Source: Erysipelotrichaceae bacterium (GTDB taxonomy: Bacteria; Bacillota_I; Bacilli_A; Erysipelotrichales; Erysipelotrichaceae). From it: a stretch of DNA of 5,475 nucleotides. Position numbers and translations under genes: made by a program. The notes below the pieces were generated by a model. That model did no database searches and was not told the DNA's origin. It saw only the letters and a program-made list of their open reading frames with translations. Below are positions 1 through 5,475 of this stretch, piece by piece. The DNA lies in assembly GCA_016302195.1 (NCBI GenBank), contig JAEDOA010000100.1:1-5475 (forward strand), in the 5' to 3' direction. The stretch's first letter is position 1, and every line of letters starts with the position of its first letter.

Positions 1-111
1 CTGCTTGTCGGTATTGTCTTCAGCTAAATCATTTTCAAAACTGTTAACTGGATTGGGCTGTTGATTATCATCATTATCATCATTTAGTTTCTGCTTGTCG
101 GTATTATCTTC
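1..111 (-). repeat. Two copies of a 21-bp coding repeat, 90 bp apart, plus a short Asp/Asn codon repeat
   Basis: The 21 bases at 91-111 recur at 1-21 with a single difference (A to G at the sixteenth base on the + strand). Both are in the same frame and encode EDNTDKQ. The period is 90 bp or 30 residues. Between them, 64-84 is a run of att/atc triplets encoding NDDNDDN on the minus strand. The second copy ends exactly at the window edge, so whether this is a pair or the beginning of a longer array cannot be seen. Confidence 0.7.
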
Positions 112-315
112 TTCAAACTCTTTTTCACTATTAACAGTCGCATCAGATTTAAGATAAATGAACAATACAACAATTACGATAATGATACACACAACTGCCA
201 ATATAAAATGGTAAAAAATATTAGGCAATAATGAAAGATTTAAAAAGTAACATAATACATTAAAAACTGCTGAAAAACAGGCTACAAATAATAATACAAG
301 TTCTAAAACTTTCAT
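1..315 (-). CDS. Unrecognised small membrane protein with acidic repeat tail, 3' end off the left edge
   Basis: I do not recognise this protein. Reading leftward from the ATG at 315, the frame stays open for 105 codons to the window edge, so the C-terminus is missing. Two hydrophobic segments, about residues 3-25 and 33-55, predict a membrane hairpin. The short loop between them (about 26-32) leaves both ends on the same side, and Lys residues at 2 and 56 suggest the cytoplasmic side. From residue 57 the chain is hydrophilic, rich in Asp, Asn, Glu and Gln, and probably disordered; EDNTDKQ occurs at 69-75 and again at 99-105. There is no signal-peptidase site or lipobox that I can see. A GGAGG at 328-324, inside the end of parC, lies 8 nt before the ATG, which supports the start. 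It follows parC by 3 nt in the same frame, so it is probably translated from the parE-parC mRNA. The link to topoisomerase IV is only positional. Being a gene is fairly sure; its function is unknown. Confidence 0.75.
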   Translation of the reverse strand, partial: MKVLELVLLFVACFSAVFNVLCYFLNLSLLPNIFYHFILAVVCIIIVIVVLFIYLKSDATVNSEKEFEEDNTDKQKLNDDNDDNQQPNPVNSFENDLAEDNTDKQ

Positions 316-318
316 TTT

Positions 319-2796
319 TTAAACCTCCAAAGACATTTGATCAAAATCAACCTTTTCAATCGGGAAATCAACTATTTTTACTTCCTGAATACTTGGATAA
401 TGGTAGAATCCATCAGGTAAACCATTAATAGAGAATCTCTGCGTTGTATTTAATAAAGCTATATCCTTCGCTAATAAAGGATAATTCTTATCGTCAACAA
501 TAATTGATAAGTCATCGTTTAATTTACAAGCAATAACCATAGATAACTTTGATGGATTACTTTTAACTCTTTTGCAAATTAATAAGCCTTTTGAAGCTCT
601 ATTAGTAAGAGCAATATCAGCTAGTTTGATACGCTTACTGTTGCCTTTATCAGTAAAATAAACAACCTCAGTTAAACTATTATTGACAATTGTTAAAGAA
701 GCTGCTTTATCCTGTTCAGTTAACTTAACAGCTTTAACACCTTTTGCTTTTACTTTGACAAGAGGAATCTGGCTGATTGGATATCTTAGGTTATAACCGT
801 TTTCTGTAACAATTATTACCTCATCATTTTCATATGCTAATTTACAATCGATAACTTTGTCATCATCTTGCAGATTAATTGCATAGCTACTTTTTGAGGT
901 ACGTTGCAATTGATAATCTTGTACCAATGTTTTCTTTATCATACCGTTTTTTGTTAATGTGATAAAGAAGCTATAAGTATTAAAATCTTTTACAATGTAG
1001 CAAGAAAGATACTTTACTGAATTAGCGACTTTAACATAATTTGAGATATGTTGACCGATATCCTTCCATTTACTATCTGCTAATTGATATACTGGCAAAC
1101 AGATATACTGACCATCTTCGTCAAAAGCAATCAAATTATCCAAACTGTCGCACTCTAAATAGCCAATTAATTGGTCGTTAGCTTTTAAGCCTGTAACAGT
1201 ATTGTCGCTAGAATTATAAGAACGCAAGCTAACTTTTTTGATATAACCATCTCTTGATAAAGTAACAACAACTCTCTCATTAGAAATCATACTGGTTTTA
1301 TCGATTTGAATTTCGCTAATTTCATTTTGAATAACGCTCAATCTTTCTTTACCATATTTTTCTTTAATAGTTGTTAGTTCATCAATTAAAACCTGACATA
1401 ATTTATCGTTATTCTCTAAAATCTCTTTTAATTGTTTTAACTGTTCAACAAGTTGACGATATTCATTTTTAAGTTCAAAGATATCAGTATTAGTTAGACG
1501 ATATAATCTTAACACAACTATTGCTTCTGCCTGCATTTCAGTAAAATCAAAGCGCTTAATTAAATTAGTTTTAGCATCTGCTTTATCTTTACTGCTTCTA
1601 ATAATTGATATAACCTCATCTAAAACACTTACTGCTTTAATAAGTCCTTCCAAAATATGGCATCTATCTACTCTTTTATCAAATTCAAACTTCGTTCTTT
1701 TTAAAACAAAATCCTTATAGAAATCAACATAACCATCAATAGCAGAAATAAGTGACAAATAGGTAGGTCTATTATTTACAATAGCTACCATATTATAGTT
1801 ATAGTAAATCTGTAAATCTGTATTCTTGAAAAGATAATTCAAGACATTATTAGCATCTACATCTTTGCTGACATCTACTATGATTTTCAAACCATTTCTA
1901 TCTGATACATCCTTAACATCCAGTATTCCATCAATAGATTTTGAAAAACGGATATCATCAATTTTTTTAACAAGGTTACTTTTGACAACTTCATATGGTA
2001 TCTCACTAATTATGATATGAGATGTTCCATTTTTGTCCTTTTCTATCGCTGTTTTTGAACGAACTACAATTTTACCCTTACCTGTACTAAAGGCTTCCTT
2101 AATTTGTGACAAACCTTGGATAATACCTCCTGTAGGAAAATCTGGTCCTTTAATATAATTCATTAATTCATCCAAAGAACAGTCTGGATTTTTAATTCGA
2201 AAAATTGTCCCATCAATTACCTCTGAGATATTATGTGGTGGAATGTTAGTAGCATATCCTGCTGCTATACCCGTTGCACCATTAATAAGTAAGTTAGGGA
2301 ATCTTGCAGGTAAAACAGTTGGTTCGTTTTCAGTATCATCAAAATTAGCTACCCAATTAATCGTATTTTTATCAATATCAGCTAATAATTCTTCACTTAT
2401 ACTAGCAAGTCTAGCCTCAGTATAACGCATTGCTGCTGCAGGATCGTCATCGATAGATCCATTATTACCATGCATCTGTATTAATGGACAATTAATCTTC
2501 CAGCTTTGCGATAATCTGACCATTGCTTCATATACTGAAATATCACCATGAGGATGGTAGTTACCAATAACCAGACCTACAGTTTTTGCACTTTTTCGAT
2601 ATGGCTTATCACTTGTGTTACCATCTTTATACATTGCGTATAAAATACGACGTTGAACCGGTTTTAAACCGTCTCTAACATCTGGTAAGGCTCTTTCCTG
2701 GATGATATATTTGGCATAATCGCCATAGCGGTCAGAGATGAGATCATTTAGAGGTGAACTAATAATATTTTCAACAATTGTTTTATCTTTTTTCAT
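319..2796 (-). CDS. parC: DNA topoisomerase IV subunit A (ParC), DNA cleavage/rejoining subunit
   Basis: ParC makes the transient double-strand break of topoisomerase IV and, with ParE, unlinks daughter chromosomes in the cytoplasm. The 825-residue protein has the full family layout: GLKPVQRR at 43-50, the DNA-gate helix region HPHGD at 81-85, the AAAMRYTE motif with catalytic Tyr125, PTGGII at 221-226, a coiled-coil arm about 370-490, and a beta-pinwheel C-terminal domain about 505-815 with repeated DG/NG-turn blades. I see no GyrA box (QRRGGKG-type) in that domain, and the gene follows parE, so this is ParC and not GyrA. Length is normal for Gram-positive ParC. The ATG overlaps the parE stop by one base (TAATG), and GGAGG lies 7 nt upstream inside parE, which fixes the start. 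Oddity: residue 86, the equivalent of Ser80 in E. coli and S. aureus numbering, is Ile; the Glu84 equivalent (Glu90) is retained. There is no frameshift. Confidence 0.97.
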   Translation of the reverse strand: MKKDKTIVENIISSPLNDLISDRYGDYAKYIIQERALPDVRDGLKPVQRRILYAMYKDGNTSDKPYRKSAKTVGLVIGNYHPHGDISVYEAMVRLSQSWKINCPLIQMHGNNGSIDDDPAAAMRYTEARLASISEELLADIDKNTINWVANFDDTENEPTVLPARFPNLLINGATGIAAGYATNIPPHNISEVIDGTIFRIKNPDCSLDELMNYIKGPDFPTGGIIQGLSQIKEAFSTGKGKIVVRSKTAIEKDKNGTSHIIISEIPYEVVKSNLVKKIDDIRFSKSIDGILDVKDVSDRNGLKIIVDVSKDVDANNVLNYLFKNTDLQIYYNYNMVAIVNNRPTYLSLISAIDGYVDFYKDFVLKRTKFEFDKRVDRCHILEGLIKAVSVLDEVISIIRSSKDKADAKTNLIKRFDFTEMQAEAIVVLRLYRLTNTDIFELKNEYRQLVEQLKQLKEILENNDKLCQVLIDELTTIKEKYGKERLSVIQNEISEIQIDKTSMISNERVVVTLSRDGYIKKVSLRSYNSSDNTVTGLKANDQLIGYLECDSLDNLIAFDEDGQYICLPVYQLADSKWKDIGQHISNYVKVANSVKYLSCYIVKDFNTYSFFITLTKNGMIKKTLVQDYQLQRTSKSSYAINLQDDDKVIDCKLAYENDEVIIVTENGYNLRYPISQIPLVKVKAKGVKAVKLTEQDKAASLTIVNNSLTEVVYFTDKGNSKRIKLADIALTNRASKGLLICKRVKSNPSKLSMVIACKLNDDLSIIVDDKNYPLLAKDIALLNTTQRFSINGLPDGFYHYPSIQEVKIVDFPIEKVDFDQMSLEV
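324..328 (-). promoter_or_regulatory. Shine-Dalgarno of the third gene, embedded in the end of parC
   Basis: GGAGG on the minus strand lies in the last codons of parC (the Leu-Glu-Val end), 8 nt before the ATG at 315. Ribosomes finishing parC would uncover and re-use this site, so translational coupling is expected. It repeats the arrangement of the parE/parC junction. Confidence 0.75.
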
Positions 2797-4718
2797 TATT
2801 TATCCTCCAAAACAAAACCATCTTCTAAAGTAAATGTAACATATGATTCGATCCAATCTCTTCTAACAGTTGAATTATCACCCATTAAAATACTAAACTT
2901 TTTATCAGTCGCAAGATTATCGTCAATCTTAACTTGTAATAAAGTTCTTGTAGCAGGATTCATCGTAGTTTCCCATAATTGGTCGGCATTCATTTCACCA
3001 AGACCTTTATAACGTTGAACTTCAACTTTTCCAAGAGTATTTTTAGCCTCCAATAGTTGTTCATCATTATAACAATACTGGATGGTTTTACCTTTAGATA
3101 CTTTATATAATGGAGGTAAAGCCACATACACTTTTCCACTATCTATTAAAGCTTTCATATAACGATAGAAAAATGTCAATAATAATACTTGAATATGAGA
3201 ACCATCGGTATCAGCATCTGTCATTATAATTATTTTATTATAATTGCTTTCAGTAACATCAAAATCATCTCCAACGCCAGCCCCGATAGTATGAATTAAT
3301 GTATATAACTCTTCATTTTTCATAATTTCAGAAAGAGAAGCCTTCTCGGTATTTAAAACTTTACCTCTAAGCGGTAAAACTGCCTGATAAAAAGAATCTC
3401 TTCCCTGTTTTGCACTTCCACCTGCTGAATCACCCTCTACTAAAAACAATTCCTTCTTTGATGAATCTTTAGATAGAGCTACAGTTAATTTACCAGACAA
3501 AGCTCTTTCATCCTTAGTTTTTTTCTTGCCACTTCTAGCATCATCTCTAGCCTTACGGGCTGCTTCTCTAGCTTGAGAAGCCTTAATCATCTTTTTAATT
3601 AATTGATTTGCTAATTCTTTATTTTCTTCTAAATAATAAGATAATTGCTGAGAAACCAAATTATCAACAACAACTCGCGCATCTGGAGTACCTAATTTTC
3701 CTTTGGTCTGCCCTTCAAACTGTAGTAAATCTTCGGTGATATTACAAGAAATAATAGCTGTTAAGCCTTCTCTAATATCATCACCAGTTAGATTTTTGTC
3801 TTTTTCTTTTATAAAACCATTGTTTCTTCCATAATCATTGAAACACTTTGTAAATGCGCTTTTAAAGCCAACCTCATGACTTCCGCCATTAATTGTTCTA
3901 ACATGGTTAACAAAGGAATAGGTATTTTCTTGATAATCATCAATAAACTGGAAAGCGCATTCTGCGCTAATTTTATCATTTCCACCTTTAAAGACAACTA
4001 CAGGTGAAATAATCTTTTTACCTTCATGTAAAAAATCAATAAATGACTGCAAGCCATGTTGATAGCAGAATTCTTCCTTACTATTATTTCTCTCATCAGT
4101 TAAGATAATCCTTAGACCATCCATTAAAAATGCACTTTCTCTTAATCTTTCTGATATAGTAGCGTAATTGTATTCAACTTTCTTAAAAATAGATTTATCT
4201 GCTAAAAATCTTACTTTGCTTCCGCTTTTACTAGTTGGTCCAAGATTTTCCAGTTTGCCTATTTTACTTCCACCATCACTAAATCTCATGCGATAGCAAT
4301 TGCCATTGAAACAGGTAGTTACTTCCAACCAGCTGCTTAAAGCATTAACGACAGAAGCACCAACTCCATGTAATCCACCAGCAACCTTATAACCATTTTC
4401 ATTGGAAAATTTTCCACCTGCATGCAAGACAGTAAAAATAACCTGTAAAGTTGAAACACCGCTTTCATGCTTACCAACAGGCATTCCTCTTCCCTCGTCT
4501 TCTACAGAGATAACATTATCTTTTTCAATTGTAACCTTTATGCATTTGCCATAGCCGTTTAAAGCTTCATCCATTGCATTATCTAATATTTCCCATACTA
4601 AATGATGAAGTCCATAATGATCAGTAGAACCTATATACATTCCCGGTCTTTTTCTAACCGCGTCTAATCCTTTTAATATCTCAATGCTATTCTCATTGTA
4701 AATACTTTTCTTAACCAC
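2796..4718 (-). CDS. parE: DNA topoisomerase IV subunit B (ParE), ATPase and TOPRIM subunit
   Basis: ParE binds and hydrolyses ATP to drive strand passage by topoisomerase IV. I take the GTG at 4718 as start (640 aa, MVKKSIYNEN...). The in-frame GTG at 4730 would lie within the GAGGTG ribosome site and about 8 nt from the predicted transcript start; the shorter form also matches the usual N-terminus of the family. Numbering from 4718: GHKL ATPase motifs EILDNAMDEA (43-52, with likely general base Glu43 and Mg-binding Asn47), DEGRGMPV (74-81), GGLHGVGAS (114-122) and the QTK loop QTKGKLGT (337-344); TOPRIM motifs EGDSAGG (428-434), PLRGKVLN (449-456) and DADTDGSH (501-508); and the RYKGLGEM tail motif (569-576). 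LPLRGKVLN rather than a GyrB-type LPIKGKILN, with parC directly downstream, favours ParE over GyrB. Oddities: Phe137 lies where the coumarin-contact Arg is expected, and Ser167 where Thr is usual. The gene is intact. Confidence 0.96.
   Translation of the reverse strand: MVKKSIYNENSIEILKGLDAVRKRPGMYIGSTDHYGLHHLVWEILDNAMDEALNGYGKCIKVTIEKDNVISVEDEGRGMPVGKHESGVSTLQVIFTVLHAGGKFSNENGYKVAGGLHGVGASVVNALSSWLEVTTCFNGNCYRMRFSDGGSKIGKLENLGPTSKSGSKVRFLADKSIFKKVEYNYATISERLRESAFLMDGLRIILTDERNNSKEEFCYQHGLQSFIDFLHEGKKIISPVVVFKGGNDKISAECAFQFIDDYQENTYSFVNHVRTINGGSHEVGFKSAFTKCFNDYGRNNGFIKEKDKNLTGDDIREGLTAIISCNITEDLLQFEGQTKGKLGTPDARVVVDNLVSQQLSYYLEENKELANQLIKKMIKASQAREAARKARDDARSGKKKTKDERALSGKLTVALSKDSSKKELFLVEGDSAGGSAKQGRDSFYQAVLPLRGKVLNTEKASLSEIMKNEELYTLIHTIGAGVGDDFDVTESNYNKIIIMTDADTDGSHIQVLLLTFFYRYMKALIDSGKVYVALPPLYKVSKGKTIQYCYNDEQLLEAKNTLGKVEVQRYKGLGEMNADQLWETTMNPATRTLLQVKIDDNLATDKKFSILMGDNSTVRRDWIESYVTFTLEDGFVLEDK
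2804..2808 (-). promoter_or_regulatory. Shine-Dalgarno of parC, embedded in the end of parE
   Basis: GGAGG on the minus strand is part of the last parE codons (Leu-Glu-Asp-Lys) and sits 7 nt before the parC ATG at 2796. With the TAATG stop/start overlap it indicates coupled translation, which suits two subunits needed in equal amounts. Confidence 0.8.
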
Positions 4719-4727
4719 AATAAAAAA

Positions 4728-4733
4728 CACCTC
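4728..4733 (-). promoter_or_regulatory. Shine-Dalgarno that decides the parE start
   Basis: GAGGTG on the minus strand matches the 16S anti-Shine-Dalgarno and ends 9 nt before the GTG at 4718. The alternative GTG at 4730 is formed by the last bases of this same motif and has no ribosome site of its own at a usable distance, so 4718 is preferred. Confidence 0.7.
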
Positions 4734-4743
4734 AATTCATTTT

Positions 4744-4758
4744 AATTATACCATAATT
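4744..4758. repeat. 15-bp perfect inverted repeat over the parE -10 box
   Basis: AATTAT, a 3-base spacer ACC, then ATAATT form a perfect dyad with 6-bp arms centred on 4751. It covers the parE -10 hexamer and its TG extension, so a bound protein would block the promoter. The arms are pure A/T in an AT-rich spacer and include the -10 sequence itself, so chance is a real alternative. Confidence 0.3.
4745..4755 (-). promoter_or_regulatory. Predicted extended -10 promoter of the parE-parC operon
   Basis: On the minus strand the sequence reads TATGG followed by TATAAT, a perfect -10 hexamer with the Gram-positive TRTGN extension. No recognisable -35 box lies 17 nt upstream; the stretch there is A-rich, which is acceptable for an extended -10 promoter. 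Transcription would begin near 4738, giving a leader of about 20 nt before the GTG at 4718. This is a sequence match only. Confidence 0.7.
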
Positions 4759-4760
4759 TT

Positions 4761-4789
4761 TTGTTTTATTTTTTCCTCTGTTATATAAT
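4761..4789 (+). promoter_or_regulatory. Predicted sigma-A-type promoter of plsY
   Basis: TTGTTT at 4761-4766 (four of six matches to TTGACA) and a perfect TATAAT at 4784-4789 are separated by the ideal 17 bp. The -35 box lies only 5 bp from the extended -10 element of the divergent parE promoter, so the two RNA polymerase footprints must overlap. The start would fall near 4796, leaving a leader of only about 10 nt before the plsY ATG. Confidence 0.6.
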
Positions 4790-4793
4790 AATG

Positions 4794-4803
4794 AAGGTGA
4801 TCA
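4794..4803 (+). promoter_or_regulatory. Shine-Dalgarno of plsY
   Basis: AAGGTGATCA matches the extended complement of the 16S rRNA 3' end (AGGAGGTGATCC type) with few mismatches, placed just before the ATG at 4807. It supports that start. The predicted transcript start falls inside this site. Confidence 0.7.
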
Positions 4804-4806
4804 GAT

Positions 4807-5403
4807 ATGAATTTTGTTATTTTTAGTATTATAAATTATTTAGTTGGTTCAATCAGCTGGGCATTGGTTATTGGTAAATTATTTTATAAAACTGATGTTA
4901 GAGAATTTGGCTCTAAAAACTTAGGGGCAACCAATGTTGGAAGAACTTTAGGAAAAATTCCAGCTATTATTGTTGCTGTATTGGATGCACTAAAAGGTTT
5001 TTTCTGCTATATCATTGAAGTTAATATCGATCCAATAGCAGCTATATTGACTGTTATATTCGCCGCTATCGGTCACTGCTATCCAATTTTTGCTCAATTT
5101 AAAGGAGGTAAAGCAGTGGCTACTTCTTTTGGTATCTTACTTGCTCTATCGATTTCTTCTTATAAAGAATTTATCCTTATATTCTTAATACCTCTACTTA
5201 TTTGGTTAATGATTAAAAAGTTTACCTCTCTAGTTTCACTTGCTTCTCTAATCGCTCTATTTATTTCAGCATTATTATCACTTATTTGTCTGGATTATTA
5301 TAAAACAATTGTGATATTTATACTATTTATATTTGTAAGTTATCGCCATAAGGACAACATAAAAAGGTTACTAGCCGGTAAGGAAACAAAATCTAATTAT
5401 TAA
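4807..5403 (+). CDS. plsY: Acyl-phosphate:glycerol-3-phosphate acyltransferase (PlsY)
   Basis: PlsY is an integral membrane enzyme that transfers the acyl group of acyl-phosphate (made by PlsX) to sn-glycerol-3-phosphate, giving lysophosphatidate, the first committed step of phospholipid synthesis. The 198 residues match the family length of about 200. Hydrophobic segments lie at about 3-24, 51-70, 77-96, 107-137 and 140-178, in keeping with a multi-pass protein. The three family motifs are present: GSKNLGATN at 35-43 (usually GSGNPGATN), HCYPIFAQFKGGKAVAT at 90-106 containing the FKGGK glycine-rich loop, and YRHKDNIKRLLAGKE at 179-193. The Lys and Leu in the first motif are modest departures. 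It is divergent from parE, the arrangement known in Bacillus and Staphylococcus, with its own promoter and strong ribosome site. No classical terminator is seen downstream. The gene is intact. Confidence 0.95.
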   Translation: MNFVIFSIINYLVGSISWALVIGKLFYKTDVREFGSKNLGATNVGRTLGKIPAIIVAVLDALKGFFCYIIEVNIDPIAAILTVIFAAIGHCYPIFAQFKGGKAVATSFGILLALSISSYKEFILIFLIPLLIWLMIKKFTSLVSLASLIALFISALLSLICLDYYKTIVIFILFIFVSYRHKDNIKRLLAGKETKSNY

Positions 5404-5426
5404 AAAAAGAAGTATGCAAATTAAAA

Positions 5427-5475
5427 TGTACCCTGTAAATCGGACAGTATAAAAAAGAGGAAACACTCTGTAAAC
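5427..5475. mobile_element. Possible terminus of an IS3-family insertion sequence, cut by the right edge
   Basis: From 5427 the sequence begins TGTACCCTG and continues to CGGACA at 5441-5446, which resembles the TG-starting terminal inverted repeats with an internal GGACA of IS3-family elements as I remember them. No transposase codon can be seen and the other end is outside the window, so this is a resemblance only. The rest of the 72-nt tail after plsY (5404-5475) is AT-rich and holds no gene. Short stems such as CTGT/ACAG (5433-5447) and AGAG/CTCT (5456-5469) are too weak for a terminator. Confidence 0.3.

Noticed and set aside
2243..2425. 60-codon open frame on the + strand inside parC
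   Set aside because: It lies antisense to the highly conserved region around the catalytic tyrosine of ParC, has no convincing ribosome site and no recognisable domain; it is a shadow of parC codon use.
3809..3997. 62-codon open frame on the minus strand in another frame of parE
   Set aside because: It overlaps well-conserved parE codons, lacks a good ribosome site and encodes no recognisable protein.
4719..4730. Four-codon longer parE N-terminus from GTG at 4730
   Set aside because: That GTG is part of the GAGGTG ribosome site and would be about 8 nt from the predicted transcript start; GTG at 4718 has correct spacing.
319..4730. gyrB-gyrA instead of parE-parC
   Set aside because: The large subunit lacks the GyrA box in its C-terminal pinwheel, the B subunit has LPLRGKVLN, and the divergent plsY neighbour is typical of parE-parC.
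5414..5452. 12-codon frame from ATG at 5414 after plsY
   Set aside because: Too short, with only a weak AAGAAG upstream, and it runs into the possible IS end; no support as a gene.
5371..5475. Minus-strand frame open from the right edge to a stop inside plsY
   Set aside because: It encodes a Phe/Ile/Leu-rich chain typical of antisense AT-rich DNA and ends inside plsY; no transposase C-terminal motif is recognisable.
5404..5475. Rho-independent terminator for plsY
   Set aside because: Only 4-bp stems (CTGT/ACAG and AGAG/CTCT) are present and neither is followed by a visible U tract.

Overview
The window looks like a chromosomal segment of a low-G+C Gram-positive bacterium (Firmicutes in the broad sense). 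I lean towards Erysipelotrichia-like or related gut Bacilli, but I cannot name a genus. The reasons are strongly AT-rich coding sequence, GGAGG-type ribosome binding sites in front of every gene, a TATG-extended -10 promoter, and the gene order plsY / parE-parC with plsY divergent, an arrangement known from Bacillus and Staphylococcus. Tryptophan is encoded by TGG and no internal TGA needs to be read through, so this is not a Mycoplasma-code genome.

Layout. A leftward operon fills positions 4738 down to 1: parE (ATPase/TOPRIM subunit of DNA topoisomerase IV), parC (DNA cleavage subunit), then the first 105 codons of an unrecognised small membrane protein with an acidic, repeat-bearing tail that runs off the left edge. 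parE and parC overlap by one base (TAATG), and the third gene starts three bases after the parC stop. In both junctions the Shine-Dalgarno sequence lies inside the last codons of the upstream gene, so the three are very likely co-transcribed and translationally coupled. An 88-bp spacer (4719-4806) holds two back-to-back promoters, one for the parE operon and one for plsY, which runs rightward and encodes acyl-phosphate:glycerol-3-phosphate acyltransferase. The last 72 bases hold no gene; from 5427 they resemble the terminus of an IS3-type insertion sequence, which the window edge cuts off.

Function. ParE and ParC form the A2B2 topoisomerase IV that decatenates daughter chromosomes and relaxes supercoils. 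PlsY catalyses the first acylation in phospholipid synthesis. Their adjacency is conserved but no direct functional link is visible here.

Points worth a second look: ParC has isoleucine (codon 86) at the position of the fluoroquinolone-contact serine; ParE has phenylalanine where the coumarin-contact arginine normally sits; the unknown third gene has a 30-residue-period repeat; the plsY promoter predicts a very short mRNA leader; and a 15-bp perfect dyad overlaps the parE -10 box. I did not find a clearly new multi-gene system; this is mostly core housekeeping sequence.
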